In this document: positions 7,544-16,804 of the stretch, in pieces
Layout: the number at the start of each line of letters is the position of its first letter
Position numbering within the stretch: position 1 is the first letter of the stretch
From: Oxalobacteraceae bacterium
GTDB taxonomy: Bacteria > Pseudomonadota > Gammaproteobacteria > Burkholderiales > Burkholderiaceae_D
Reading direction: 5' to 3'
Assembly (NCBI GenBank): GCA_947448025.1
Contig: CANFLV010000005.1
Span: 1 to 64,000, forward strand
DNA length: 64,000 nucleotides
The notes under the pieces: model-generated
What the model was told of the DNA's origin: nothing
Seen by the model: only the letters and a program-made list of their open reading frames with translations
Databases searched by the model: none
Position numbers and translations under genes: made by a program

Positions 7544-8854
7544 TTACTCGCTCGTCACCTTGACTGCAGGCTTACGCGGACGGCGGCTGCGGCTGGCTGG
7601 TTTTGCCGGACTGGCGGGCGATGATTCTGCCACTGCGACAGGCACCGGTGCTGGAACCGGCACAGCAACTGCAGCTGGCAGCGCAGAAGTTTTCGCTTTG
7701 GCCGCGCGTGCACCGCGAGGTTCACGGCGTTTCTTGGCTACCGGCTGTGCATCAGGCTGTCCTTCCGGCTGTGCCTCCGCCTTTGCTGCCGCCTTTGCCT
7801 CCGGTATGGCTTCAGCCATGATTGCCGGAACCACAGCACTCACATCGATTACGTCAGCATGGGTCGCGCGTCGTGCGGCAGGTTTGCGGCCTCCTCGGCT
7901 GCGACGACGTGGTTCTGCTGCGACGGCATTGTCTTCAGACGCCACGATATGTTCCGACGGCTCAGCTGAGCTCTGCTCTGCCACTGCCTGTTCAACGCTG
8001 GATTCTTGCACCACGGCTGCTGCGTTATTGTTGCCACTGCTGCGATACACATAAGCACCGGATTTTTCATCACGGCCGAATTCGAGCAAGCCGCGCGACT
8101 GTGCCAGTTCGAGCAGATTGCCGAAGCTGCGAAAGCCATAATATGATTCGCTGAAATCGGGCTTGCGGCGCTTGATCGCTTCCTTCAGTACCGAGGCCCA
8201 GATCTTGCCGCTGTCGCCACGTTCGGCGACCAGTGCTTCGAAGGTCTCGGCGGTAATTTCGATGGCTTGATTACGGCGCGCTTCGATGTCTTCACGGCGT
8301 ACTTTTTCTTCGGCAGGCGAGCGGCGCGGTGCGGCTGGCGCGTCGCGGGTATCGCGCTTGGCAGCAGTGCGGCGGCTTTCGCGCACGAGATCGTCATAGA
8401 AAATGAATTCATCGCAATTCGCCACCAGCAGGTCGGACGTGGATTGCTTGACGCCCACGCCAATGACTTTTTTCGCGTTCTCGCGCAACTTCGACACCAG
8501 CGGTGAAAAGTCCGAGTCGCCGCTGATGATGACGAAGGTATTCACATGCGACTTCGTGTAGCAGAGGTCGAGCGCGTCGACCACGAGGCGAATGTCAGCG
8601 GAATTTTTGCCGGACTGACGCACATGCGGGATTTCGATCAGCTCAAAATTTGCTTCATGCATCGTGCCCTTGAAGGTCTTGTAACGGTCCCAGTCGCAAT
8701 AGGCTTTCTTGACGACGATGCTGCCTTTCAGAAGCAGGCGTTCGAGGATGGGTTTGATGTCGAATTTTTCGTAATTCGCGTCACGCACGCCGAGCGCGAC
8801 GTTTTCGAAATCGCAAAACAGCGCCATGCTCAGGTTTTCTTCGGATGCAGCCAT
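7544..8854 (-). CDS. NYN (PIN-like) domain protein with OST-HTH/LOTUS domain
   Basis: Predicted RNA-acting protein of 436 residues. The NYN nuclease-fold domain occupies residues 8-157, with the acidic metal-site pattern CDFEN (Asp15), SADIRL (Asp87) and SGDSDFSPL (Asp113, Asp115). A charged linker is followed at about 199-272 by an OST-HTH/LOTUS domain (FRSFGNLLEL...GLLEFGRDEKSGAYVYR), an RNA-binding module. Residues 275-436 form a low-complexity tail rich in Ala, Pro, Glu, Lys and Arg, including a Pro-Val-Ala run. Family knowledge supports endoribonuclease activity or RNA binding; the target is unknown. Confidence 0.85.
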   Translation of the reverse strand: MAASEENLSMALFCDFENVALGVRDANYEKFDIKPILERLLLKGSIVVKKAYCDWDRYKTFKGTMHEANFELIEIPHVRQSGKNSADIRLVVDALDLCYTKSHVNTFVIISGDSDFSPLVSKLRENAKKVIGVGVKQSTSDLLVANCDEFIFYDDLVRESRRTAAKRDTRDAPAAPRRSPAEEKVRREDIEARRNQAIEITAETFEALVAERGDSGKIWASVLKEAIKRRKPDFSESYYGFRSFGNLLELAQSRGLLEFGRDEKSGAYVYRSSGNNNAAAVVQESSVEQAVAEQSSAEPSEHIVASEDNAVAAEPRRRSRGGRKPAARRATHADVIDVSAVVPAIMAEAIPEAKAAAKAEAQPEGQPDAQPVAKKRREPRGARAAKAKTSALPAAVAVPVPAPVPVAVAESSPASPAKPASRSRRPRKPAVKVTSE

Positions 8855-8936
8855 GAGTGATCTTTTCTATAAACAGTGAATGGGGAGAATCGTCTCACGA
8901 AAGCGCCGTGTGCGGCCATCGCGAGGCGCTGGAAGT

Positions 8937-9527
8937 TCAGTCTTGTTCGGGTTGCGCAATGAAGCCGAAGCGCTGCGCCAGCGCATCATCGGCAAGCCTG
9001 CCGACCTCGGTCGCATGACCTGCATGCAGCAGCGTCAGCACGCCGTTTGCACCGTCCAGCCAGGCGAGGAAACCATCGTCATCGAGAACAACATCGTCGA
9101 GCCGCAGCCGTGTCAGGCATTCGCTCATGTCGCGGTCTTCAAGCAGGGCGATGCGTCCGTCGCAGTCGAGCACGATGCGACCCGCAGGCGTGATCCATGC
9201 GGCCACAACATGGGTGACGACTTCATCCGTATGCAGCACGAAGCCGCCATCGGGCGTCGTGCGCACGACATACGGTGTCGCCTCAAGATTGATGAAGACG
9301 CGCTGCGGACCATTCTGGAAATACCAACGTCCGCGTGCGTCACTCATGTAATTACGATTGATGAAACCGCGCAGCGCCGTTTGCGTGACCTTGTCGCCAG
9401 CCAGTCCCAAAGCCTGTGCCCGCTCATCGCGCATGCGCCATGCCCCGCGCGCGTCCAGCGCCAGCCAGCCGTAACAGTGCGGCACGTCCGGCCATTTGGC
9501 CATGGCTTTTTGAACGATCTCATCCAT
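8937..9527 (-). CDS. Conserved hypothetical protein coupled to the YheT-type hydrolase
   Basis: A 196-residue soluble protein beginning MDEIVQKAMAKWPDVP. I recognise it as a Burkholderiales conserved hypothetical with a DUF designation that I cannot recall with certainty, so none is given. It has paired W/Y-G-W-L-A-L-D and NRNY..D..GRWYFQNGPQRV segments and no signal peptide or membrane segment. The frame is open further upstream, but the start at 9527 is chosen because its ATG overlaps the hydrolase stop by 8 bases (ATGGATGA), a translational-coupling arrangement. Confidence 0.75.
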   Translation of the reverse strand: MDEIVQKAMAKWPDVPHCYGWLALDARGAWRMRDERAQALGLAGDKVTQTALRGFINRNYMSDARGRWYFQNGPQRVFINLEATPYVVRTTPDGGFVLHTDEVVTHVVAAWITPAGRIVLDCDGRIALLEDRDMSECLTRLRLDDVVLDDDGFLAWLDGANGVLTLLHAGHATEVGRLADDALAQRFGFIAQPEQD

Positions 9528-10479
9528 GCGCGATTCCCTGCAAAAAGCCGACGATCCGACGCGGCAGCCAGTCGAGTTTGCCGGGCAGGCTGCCATTGGC
9601 AAAGCCGACATGGCCGCCATGGTCAGGATAGTCGAGCGTGACGCAGGGTCCGGCACTGGCGGGCAGATGTTGTGCCGGCAGGAAGGGATCATTGCGCGCA
9701 TTGAGTACCAGCGTCGGCACTGTGATGTCGTCCAGTATATGTACGGCGCTGGCGCGATGCCAGTAATCTTCCGTATTGCGGTAACCATGCAGCGGCGCGG
9801 TCACGACATTATCGAATTCATACAGGTCGCGCGCGCCGAGCATGGCCTCACGGTCGAACAGGTCGGGAAACTGTTCGAGTTTATGCAGGCATTTCGGTTT
9901 CAGCGTTTGCAGGAACATGCGCGTGTACAGCAGGTTCAGGCCACGCGACAAGGCCGCGCCACCGCCAGCCAGATCGAGCGGCGCCGAGATCGCACAGGCG
10001 CCGTCAATAAATTCCGCCTGATGCTGCGATTCACCGAGCCAGCGCAGCAGCGCATTGCCGCCCAGCGAAACGCCGGCAGCATAAAATTGATTCGCGGCGC
10101 GCACATGGTGCAGACCATGCAAGCGGCGCACGATCCAGTCGATTTCATGCGCGTCGCCAGAATGGTAAAAGCGCGGCGCACGATTCGGCTCGCCCGAGCA
10201 GCCGCGAAAATGCGGTACCGCGCCCGACCAGCCGAGCGCGGCAATATGCGCCATCAGCGCTCGCGCGTAATGGCTGTCGGACGAGCCTTCAAGACCATGG
10301 AATAAAACGATGAAGGGTGCACCGGGTTTGCCGTCGACGAAATCGACATCGACGAAATCCCCATCAGGCGCATCCCAGCGTTCGCGCCGGTACTGCACGG
10401 CGGGTTTGCTGATGCAGATGGCTGGATAGACCGTCTGCAAATGGCCACCGGGTAGCCAGCAGGGCGCGGCGTACATCAT
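9520..10479 (-). CDS. YheT-family alpha/beta hydrolase
   Basis: A 319-residue alpha/beta hydrolase of the AB-hydrolase-4/YheT group. It opens with PCWLPGGHLQT, typical of the family. The oxyanion region is LFHGLEGSSDSHY, the nucleophile is Ser138 in GVSLGGNALLRW, the acid is in NARNDPFLP and the histidine in DHGGHVGF. Natural substrates of the family are uncertain (short-chain esters). The start at 10479 is 10 bases after the preceding stop; an upstream extension would overlap that gene. It is probably co-transcribed with its two neighbours. Confidence 0.88.
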   Translation of the reverse strand: MMYAAPCWLPGGHLQTVYPAICISKPAVQYRRERWDAPDGDFVDVDFVDGKPGAPFIVLFHGLEGSSDSHYARALMAHIAALGWSGAVPHFRGCSGEPNRAPRFYHSGDAHEIDWIVRRLHGLHHVRAANQFYAAGVSLGGNALLRWLGESQHQAEFIDGACAISAPLDLAGGGAALSRGLNLLYTRMFLQTLKPKCLHKLEQFPDLFDREAMLGARDLYEFDNVVTAPLHGYRNTEDYWHRASAVHILDDITVPTLVLNARNDPFLPAQHLPASAGPCVTLDYPDHGGHVGFANGSLPGKLDWLPRRIVGFLQGIAHG

Positions 10480-10489
10480 GTTGAAAAGC

Positions 10490-10921
10490 TCAATGCAGCG
10501 TCCCTGGCGCGACGACATCGGCCGGTGGTTTGCCGCTGGCGATCGAAGCATGGTGGGCGACGATGCGCCAGCCTTGCGGGGTCTTCAGGTAGACGTTGGT
10601 GGCGATGACGTACAGGTCTTGCTGCACGCCGCTGTCGCGATGGATTTCTTCGATCAGGTTGTGCACGGCGACCATGGTGTTTTGTGTGGCGTGTACCTGA
10701 ACTGGCCGGATATGCACGGGACCGCGCTCGAAAATCGCTTCCCATGAGGCGCGAATGGCGCGCGGTCCGAGCAGTCGCGCGGCGCCCGGATGGACGCAGA
10801 CGGCTTCCTCATCATCGGCCCACAAGGCCATCAGTGCGGCGATGTCGGCGCGCGCGAGCGCATCGTAAAACGCCGCTTCGGTATCGTCGACGGTGGCAAA
10901 AAGTTTGCGTGCTTTAGGCAT
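10490..10921 (-). CDS. SnoaL-like/NTF2-fold protein
   Basis: A 143-residue protein with the pattern of the DUF4440/SnoaL-like NTF2 fold: DTEAAFYDALARADIAALMALWADDEEA at the N-terminus, VCVHPG, a central ARLLGPRAIRASWEAIF and C-terminal YLKTPQGWRIVAHHAS. Such proteins are small cone-shaped dimers that act as isomerases, cyclases or ligand binders; the reaction is not predictable here. It is the gene before the YheT hydrolase in the same minus-strand run. Confidence 0.83.
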   Translation of the reverse strand: MPKARKLFATVDDTEAAFYDALARADIAALMALWADDEEAVCVHPGAARLLGPRAIRASWEAIFERGPVHIRPVQVHATQNTMVAVHNLIEEIHRDSGVQQDLYVIATNVYLKTPQGWRIVAHHASIASGKPPADVVAPGTLH

Positions 10922-10946
10922 GATTTTTTTTAGGAAGTTGAGTCAA

Positions 10947-11798
10947 TCAAAGCTGGCGTGACCAGGCAGCGCAGCCCCAGGCACACCATTTTAACGCGTA
11001 TTTTTTGCGCAGCAGCAGTGCATAGACGAGTGTTGCCAGCGGCGCGGCGATGATGGTCTTGGCGCGGTAGCGGCGCGCTGTGGCCGCGCCCAGATATTTG
11101 CCCAGAATCAGATGGCGCGAGCGGAAAAAATGGAAGTGTTTGCGAAAGTCCGTGCGCCAGCTCGGCGCTGACGACGCGCCGCCATGATGCAGTACTTCCG
11201 CGCGCGGATCGAGCAGGCAATCGTAGCCGGCCTTCAAAGCGCGCAGGCAGATGTCATCATCTTCGTAATACAGGAAGAAGCGTTCATCGAAGCCGCCGAA
11301 GTCGCGGAACGCCGCCACGCGCACGAGCTGGCAGCAGCCATGCAGCCATTTCGCGCTGCACACGCCGTCGGGGATGCGGTAATCCTGCGCCGTTCGACGC
11401 TCATAAAACGCCTGGCGGTACGAAGGCTGAATTCGCTCAGGTCCATACCAGCCTTGCGGCGCGATCAGGGCGGCTTGCGGATAGGTTTGCGCCGACTCCA
11501 GCAGCTGCTGCAGCGCAGCTGTACTGATGTCGCAGTCGGGATTGAGCAGCAGGGCAAACGGTGTCGCAACCATAGCCACGGCCTGATTATTAGCCGGGCC
11601 AAAGCCGCTGTTGCGCGCATTGCGGATCACGCGCGCTTGCGGCAGGCGAGCCTGCAATCCGGCGGCGGTCTGGTCACTGCTGGCATTGTCGATCACGATC
11701 ACATGCGGGAAGCGCGCAAGCGTCGTCGCAAGACTGTCGATCAGCGCGGCGCTCTCGTAGGTGACGCTGATGATCGTGACTTGATCGAATGGGTTCAT
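10947..11798 (-). CDS. Family 2 glycosyltransferase (rhamnosyltransferase-like)
   Basis: A 283-residue GT-A fold enzyme: VTIISVTYES at the N-terminus, the nucleotide-binding VIVIDNASSDQT, the DxD-equivalent LLNPDCDI, the acceptor-side segment FDERFFLYYEDDDICLRA and a hydrophobic C-terminal patch that probably associates with the membrane. Family members transfer sugars onto lipopolysaccharide or exopolysaccharide. The ATG overlaps the O-antigen ligase stop by 4 bases (ATGA), so the two are translated together, which supports a surface-polysaccharide role. Confidence 0.9.
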   Translation of the reverse strand: MNPFDQVTIISVTYESAALIDSLATTLARFPHVIVIDNASSDQTAAGLQARLPQARVIRNARNSGFGPANNQAVAMVATPFALLLNPDCDISTAALQQLLESAQTYPQAALIAPQGWYGPERIQPSYRQAFYERRTAQDYRIPDGVCSAKWLHGCCQLVRVAAFRDFGGFDERFFLYYEDDDICLRALKAGYDCLLDPRAEVLHHGGASSAPSWRTDFRKHFHFFRSRHLILGKYLGAATARRYRAKTIIAAPLATLVYALLLRKKYALKWCAWGCAAWSRQL

Positions 11799-13045
11799 GC
11801 CTGCGCTTCCTCTTGCTTGGCTAATACGGGGATACAGGCCAGCAGCAGCAAAAAGCCATGCCGGTGGACGAAGTCGATCAAGAGGCAATTCACCATCCCG
11901 GCGCTGACGTAAATAATCAGCAGGCACAGAAAGAAATCGCGCTGTGGCTGTGGCAAACGCATCAGGTAGCGCGCCAGTGCCAGCAGCAGGCCAATGAAGA
12001 TCGCCAGACCAATGACGCCTTCTTCAGCAAGGATTTGCAGCGCTTCCTGATGGGGATGGCCCATACGGAAGGCGTCGAAATTGGCCGCATCCCGGGTTTG
12101 CACATTGTATTCATGGCGCCATGCGCCGAGGCCATGTCCGACCCATGGCGCGGCGGCGATGATGGGCAGGGTGCGGCGCCACAGCTCAAGGCGGATCCCC
12201 AGCGAGGTGCCAAGATGGTTGAGCTGGTATTGGCTAATGTCATTTAGAGCGGCATTGAGTCGCTGCTGTATGCGCGGCGCAAAGCTGGCGGCGCTGACCA
12301 GTGCGGCGATGACCAGGCCCCCTCCCACCAGCAAGCGCCAGGATTTGCCATAGGCGACAAACAGGCGCCAGCCGCCATACAGCAGCAGCGGCGCGATGGT
12401 CAGGTAAGAGGTACGGCTCTGAAGCAAGAAAATGACATTCGCGAGCGTTGTGGCGACGATAAGCCACAAGCTCACGCGCATTACCGGGGATTTTGCGACA
12501 GCCGCAAAAGAGGCAGCCATCACTGCCAGCATCAGAAATTGCAGACCTTGCTGGGAATAGTCATTGAAGACCGTATAGCGATACGCTTCGAAGACATCCG
12601 TCATGTCGGGCGGCGCCATCCAGCCGAACAGCTGTGACCAGGACATCAGCAATACTAGAACGGCCGCAGCCGCAAAGGCGAACAGGCCGCGGGTGCGCCA
12701 TTGCGGCGTTGTCAGCAGGGCAGAAACAAGGAGTGGATATAGCAGGACTTTGTAGCTGCCCAGCTCGCCCGGCCACGCACTGCCAGCCGCATGCAGGCTG
12801 CTCAGGAAAAGCACGGTGAACCAGGCGGCGCAGCCGAGTACCACCGGCTCGTGCGCGGCGCGCGTAAAACGCTGGCGCATATCGCTGCCGGCCAGCGCCA
12901 GTAGCAGTGCAAGAAAGAGCGCGATATTCGTGCCCGGCTTGGCGATCGGCACAAAAAACAGCGCCAGCAATACCGACCAGCGGCCCAGTTCCAGCAAACG
13001 CGAGCGTATCGCTGGAACCACCGACGCCAGCCGCCGCAGTGACAT
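11795..13045 (-). CDS. O-antigen ligase-like (WaaL/Wzy superfamily) membrane protein
   Basis: A 416-residue polytopic membrane protein with about 10-12 hydrophobic helices and a large periplasmic loop carrying the family features R-x-x-x-W (GIRLELWRRTLPII), GHGLGAWRHEY and the H-x-x-x-L element GHPHQEALQIL. These are typical of the Wzy_C/O-antigen ligase superfamily, which joins O-antigen to lipid A-core or acts on related glycans. The start at 13045 is 5 bases after the zinc-finger gene stop. Whether it is WaaL, a Wzy polymerase or a pilin glycosylase (PglL-like) is not decidable from sequence alone; two pilins lie 7 kb away. Confidence 0.85.
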   Translation of the reverse strand: MSLRRLASVVPAIRSRLLELGRWSVLLALFFVPIAKPGTNIALFLALLLALAGSDMRQRFTRAAHEPVVLGCAAWFTVLFLSSLHAAGSAWPGELGSYKVLLYPLLVSALLTTPQWRTRGLFAFAAAAVLVLLMSWSQLFGWMAPPDMTDVFEAYRYTVFNDYSQQGLQFLMLAVMAASFAAVAKSPVMRVSLWLIVATTLANVIFLLQSRTSYLTIAPLLLYGGWRLFVAYGKSWRLLVGGGLVIAALVSAASFAPRIQQRLNAALNDISQYQLNHLGTSLGIRLELWRRTLPIIAAAPWVGHGLGAWRHEYNVQTRDAANFDAFRMGHPHQEALQILAEEGVIGLAIFIGLLLALARYLMRLPQPQRDFFLCLLIIYVSAGMVNCLLIDFVHRHGFLLLLACIPVLAKQEEAQA

Positions 13046-13050
13046 CGGGA

Positions 13051-13248
13051 TCAGTGGCCCTTGACGACAGTACCGGGCTTCAAGCGATAGAGCGTACCGC
13101 AGTAAGGACATTTCGCTTCGTGGTGCGCGTCGAAGGCGAGCGAGACGCGCGGATGCGAGGACCAGACCGGCATGGCTTGATTCGGGCAGGACAGGGGCAG
13201 GTCGTGGCCGTCGACTTCAACGGCGCTGCTCGTGGATGGGTGGGTCAT
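13051..13248 (-). CDS. CHCC-type zinc-finger small protein
   Basis: A 65-residue protein with ligands Cys21, His32, Cys47 and Cys50 (CPYCGTLYRL), the exact order of the zf-CHCC family related to the mitochondrial complex I subunit NDUFS6. The family is conserved in Proteobacteria next to ilvE or LPS genes; its role is unknown. It sits 27 bases after ilvE and 5 bases before the ligase gene. Confidence 0.92.
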   Translation of the reverse strand: MTHPSTSSAVEVDGHDLPLSCPNQAMPVWSSHPRVSLAFDAHHEAKCPYCGTLYRLKPGTVVKGH

Positions 13249-13275
13249 GGGATTCTCCGTGAATGTTGAAATAGC

Positions 13276-14196
13276 TTAGACCAGCGTGAGCCAGTGTTCG
13301 TATTGGGGGGCTTTGCCGCCGATGACATCGAAAAACAGCGACTGCAGTTTTTCCGTGATCGGGCCGCGCTTACCTTCGCCGATAGTGCGATTATCGAGTT
13401 CGCGGATCGGCGTGATTTCAGCAGCCGTGCCGGTGAAAAACGCTTCGTCACAGCAGTACATTTCATCGCGCGTGATGCGTTTTTCGACAATCGGGATGCC
13501 GAGGTCGCGCGCCATTGTCAGCACCGCGTCGCGCGTGATCCCGTCGAGGCAGGAGGCCAAGTCCGGCGTGTAGATCTTGCCGTTCTTGACCACGAAAACG
13601 TTCTCGCCGGCGCCTTCCGAGACATAGCCGTCGGTGTCCAGCAGCAGCGCTTCATCGTAGCCGTCGGTCAGGGCTTCCTGATTGGCGAGGATGGAATTGA
13701 TGTAGTAGCCGCTGGCCTTGGCGCGCACCATCGACACATTGACATGATGGCGCGTAAATGACGAGGTCTTCACGCGGATGCCCTTGGTCAGGCCTTCTTC
13801 ACCGAGGTAAGCGCCCCAGGGCCAGGCTGCGATCGCGACATGGATCGTATTGCCTTTGGGGGAAATGCCCATCTTTTCCGAGCCGATCCAGACCAGCGGG
13901 CGCAGGTAGCAGGACTCGAGCGCATTGGCGCGCACGACTTCGCGCTGCGCCTCCATGAGCGTGTCCATGTCGAAGGGGATCACCATCTGGAAAATTTTGG
14001 CGGAATTGAACAGTCGCTGCGTATGCTCGCGCAGCCGGAATATCGCCGTGCCTTTCGGAGTCTTGTAGGCGCGCACGCCTTCGAAGACGCCCATACCGTA
14101 ATGCATGGTGTGCGTGAGGACATGCACTGTCGCATCGCGCCAGTCGATCAATTTTCCGTCTTTCCAGATTTTTCCGTCGCGGTCAGCCATGGACAT
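13276..14196 (-). CDS. ilvE: Branched-chain amino acid aminotransferase
   Basis: PLP-dependent class IV transaminase that interconverts leucine, isoleucine and valine with their 2-oxo acids. The 306-residue form begins MSMADRDGKIW and includes HYGMGVFEGVRAY, the PLP lysine (Lys160 by count, in VRAKASGYYINS), and the conserved GYVSEGAGENVFVV and TGTAAEITPI segments. The start at 14196 is preferred because GGGAGAG precedes it by a proper gap; an upstream ATG eight codons earlier lacks one. It is divergent from azlC, a branched-chain amino acid exporter gene, and heads a likely seven-gene minus-strand operon down to 8937. Confidence 0.97.
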   Translation of the reverse strand: MSMADRDGKIWKDGKLIDWRDATVHVLTHTMHYGMGVFEGVRAYKTPKGTAIFRLREHTQRLFNSAKIFQMVIPFDMDTLMEAQREVVRANALESCYLRPLVWIGSEKMGISPKGNTIHVAIAAWPWGAYLGEEGLTKGIRVKTSSFTRHHVNVSMVRAKASGYYINSILANQEALTDGYDEALLLDTDGYVSEGAGENVFVVKNGKIYTPDLASCLDGITRDAVLTMARDLGIPIVEKRITRDEMYCCDEAFFTGTAAEITPIRELDNRTIGEGKRGPITEKLQSLFFDVIGGKAPQYEHWLTLV

Positions 14197-14355
14197 GGTG
14201 CAGCTCTCCCTGAATTTCATAAAAACACGATTTTAACGGAAGGCACCGTGCCAGGTCGGGAAAATTCAACGGTAGAATACGCTTCGGCTATCGTGGCCGG
14301 CTGCGCAGCCTGCGCCTTCGCCGCGATCCTGCCTACTTCAATCGATGAAACATCC

Positions 14356-15105
14356 ATGCCCGTTATACATTTCCCCGGTCGTCCACGCGACCCGCTCGAA
14401 CTCGCCGCCTTCCTCGAAGCCGTCAAGGACACCGGTGGCACCATGCCCGGCATTTTCGCATGGGGCATGGTCACTGGCATGGCCATGATCAAGTCGGGCC
14501 TGACGCTGTGGCAGGCGCTGGGCATGAGCTTCACCGTCTTTGCCGGATCCGCCCAGCTGGCAGCGCTGCCCTTGATCGCTGCCAATGTGCCGGTCTGGGT
14601 CGTGTTCGTCACCGCGCTCGTGGTCAATCTGCGCTTCGTGATTTTTGCCGCGGCAGTCGGTCCGCATTTCGCACATTTACGCTGGTACCAGCGGCTCTGG
14701 CATGGTTACTTCAATGCCGATATCGCGATGGCGTTTTTCCCGCGGCGCTTTCCGCTGCAAACGCAATATGACACGGCCGGCAAGATCGGCTACTTCAATG
14801 GCATCGCTTATCCGAACTGGTTTTCCTGGCACGCGGGCGCCACGACCGGCATCCTGCTGGCCGGGCAGATTCCTGATAACTGGGGCATCGGCTTTGCCGG
14901 TATTTTGGCTTTGCTGGCGGTACTGATCCCGATGATTATTAATCGCGCGGCGCTGGCTGGCGTGATCGTGGCCAGTATCGTGGCCGTGCTCGCGGCGCGT
15001 TTGCCGTACCGGCTGGGTTTGCTGGCGGCGGTGATCGCCGGTATGGCGGTGGCCATGCTGGTCGATAATCTGCTGGAAGATAACCAGGAAGGGGACTTGC
15101 CATGA
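14356..15105 (+). CDS. azlC: AzlC-family branched-chain amino acid exporter, large subunit
   Basis: A 249-residue inner-membrane protein with about seven hydrophobic segments. The N-terminal GIFAWGMVTGMAMIKSGLT and FTVFAGSAQLAAL are the family signature (PSAQ/GSAQ-type helix). With AzlD it forms an exporter for branched-chain amino acids (BrnFE/YgaZH type). The frame is open upstream into the ilvE antisense, but the start is set at ATG 14356, where family similarity begins; the ribosome site is weak. It overlaps azlD by 4 bases. Confidence 0.9.
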   Translation: MPVIHFPGRPRDPLELAAFLEAVKDTGGTMPGIFAWGMVTGMAMIKSGLTLWQALGMSFTVFAGSAQLAALPLIAANVPVWVVFVTALVVNLRFVIFAAAVGPHFAHLRWYQRLWHGYFNADIAMAFFPRRFPLQTQYDTAGKIGYFNGIAYPNWFSWHAGATTGILLAGQIPDNWGIGFAGILALLAVLIPMIINRAALAGVIVASIVAVLAARLPYRLGLLAAVIAGMAVAMLVDNLLEDNQEGDLP

Positions 15106-15425
15106 GCGATACCGATGTCTGGATCACGATCGCCTTGCTGGCGCTGGCCACGGTCATTACGCGCAGCTCCTTCTTTTTGACTGGTCGCGCGGTGCGCCTG
15201 CCGCACAAGCTGCAGCATGCCTTGCGATATGCGCCGGCGGCGGCCTTGGCGGCGATCGTGGTGCCGGATCTGGTGCTGACCACCGGCACCTTGACGGATG
15301 CGGCGCTGAATCCGAAATTACTCGCCGCCATCGGCGCGGTGCTGATCTTCCTGCTGAGCCGGCATTTGCTGGCGACGATTATTGGCGGCATGGCTTTGTT
15401 TACGCTGCTGCGCCTTGTTTTATAG
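15102..15425 (+). CDS. azlD: AzlD-family branched-chain amino acid exporter, small subunit
   Basis: A 107-residue protein with four hydrophobic segments and the typical TRSSFFLTGR...LRYAPAAALAAIVVPDL. It is the small partner of AzlC. The ATGA overlap with azlC implies coupled translation and a fixed subunit ratio. Confidence 0.93.
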   Translation: MSDTDVWITIALLALATVITRSSFFLTGRAVRLPHKLQHALRYAPAAALAAIVVPDLVLTTGTLTDAALNPKLLAAIGAVLIFLLSRHLLATIIGGMALFTLLRLVL

Positions 15426-15532
15426 CCGGAATGGGCCGGAAAACGGTTTTTCGATGCCGGGTGCTGCGGTAAAATAGCCGACTTCGGCGCTTTTCTGCGC
15501 ACTTCGACTAACGCACCGCTCACTGGCCGCTC

Positions 15533-16723
15533 ATGCAATTCAATCGACTCAGCGATCTGATCGCCCGTAATGAACTTCAAGGCAAACGGGTTTTCATCCG
15601 CGCCGACCTCAATGTGCCGCAAGACGCGGCGGGTAATATCACCGAAGACACGCGCATCCGCGCCTCCGTGCCGGCGATCCAGCAAGCCTTGCAAGCCGGC
15701 GCCGCCGTGATGGTGACTTCGCATCTGGGGCGCCCGACCGAAGGTGAATTCAAGCCCGAAGACAGTCTTGCGCCTATCGCTGTGCGCCTGTCCGAATTGC
15801 TCGGCATGCCGGTCGCCCTGAAAGCCGACTGGGTCGATGGCGTCGATGTCGCGCCGGGCCAGGTCGTGCTGCTGGAAAACTGCCGCGTTAACAAGGGCGA
15901 AAAAAAGAACAGTGAAGAACTCGCCCAAAAAATGGCGCGCCTGTGCGATGTCTACGTCAATGATGCCTTTGGCACTGCGCATCGCGCGGAAGCCAGCACC
16001 CATGGCATCGCACGCTTCGCGCCAGTCGTCTGCGCCGGTCCGCTGCTGGCAGCGGAACTCGATGCCCTGGGCAAGGCACTCGGCCAGCCGGCGCGGCCAC
16101 TGGTAGCCATCGTCGCCGGCTCCAAGGTATCGACCAAATTGACCATCCTCAAATCCCTGGCCGACAAGGTCGACCAGCTCATCGTCGGCGGCGGTATCGC
16201 CAATACCTTCATGCTGGCGGCTGGCTACAATATCGGTAAATCACTGGCCGAGCGCGAACTGCTCGACGATGCCCGGGCGATCATCGCCATGATGCTCGCG
16301 CGTGGCGCGTCGGTGCCGATTCCTGTGGATGTCGTCTGCGCCAAGGAATTTTCGCCCACAGCAGTGGCCACCATCAAGGATGTCAAGGATGTGGCGGACG
16401 ACGACATGATCCTCGACATCGGTCCAAAGACCGCCGCCATGCTGGCGCAGCAAATCGCCGCGGCCGGCACGGTCGTCTGGAACGGCCCGGTCGGTGTATT
16501 TGAAATTGATCAGTTCGGCGAAGGCACGAAGACGATCGCCATGGCGATTGCCGAATCGACCGCATTTTCGATTGCCGGCGGCGGTGATACCTTGTCGGCG
16601 ATCGCCAAATACGGCATCGCCGACAAGATCGGCTATATCTCCACAGGCGGTGGCGCCTTCCTGGAATTCTTGGAAGGCAAGACCCTGCCGGCAGTCGCCG
16701 TCTTGCAGGACCGTTCGCACTAA
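15533..16723 (+). CDS. pgk: Phosphoglycerate kinase
   Basis: Glycolytic and gluconeogenic kinase interconverting 1,3-bisphosphoglycerate and 3-phosphoglycerate. The 396 residues fit the family. It shows the RADLNVP substrate motif near residue 23, [10 protein letters not shown], the LLENCRV segment, [10 protein letters not shown] and the nucleotide motif [13 protein letters not shown] near the C-terminus. It is followed by pyk and fbaA in the same orientation, the usual betaproteobacterial arrangement. Confidence 0.98.
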   Translation: MQFNRLSDLIARNELQGKRVFIRADLNVPQDAAGNITEDTRIRASVPAIQQALQAGAAVMVTSHLGRPTEGEFKPEDSLAPIAVRLSELLGMPVALKADWVDGVDVAPGQVVLLENCRVNKGEKKNSEELAQKMARLCDVYVNDAFGTAHRAEASTHGIARFAPVVCAGPLLAAELDALGKALGQPARPLVAIVAGSKVSTKLTILKSLADKVDQLIVGGGIANTFMLAAGYNIGKSLAERELLDDARAIIAMMLARGASVPIPVDVVCAKEFSPTAVATIKDVKDVADDDMILDIGPKTAAMLAQQIAAAGTVVWNGPVGVFEIDQFGEGTKTIAMAIAESTAFSIAGGGDTLSAIAKYGIADKIGYISTGGGAFLEFLEGKTLPAVAVLQDRSH

Positions 16724-16804
16724 TATTCGCACTCAACATCGGCGCGGCCTGCACGGCGCGCCGCTTATTTTTTGGTTTGCTCAATTCAATAGAAAGAGTC
16801 CCCC

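Noticed and set aside
7458-8054. Plus-strand 198-codon frame rich in Ala, Gly and Thr
   Set aside because: It is the complement of the low-complexity tail of the NYN protein and its composition comes from that.
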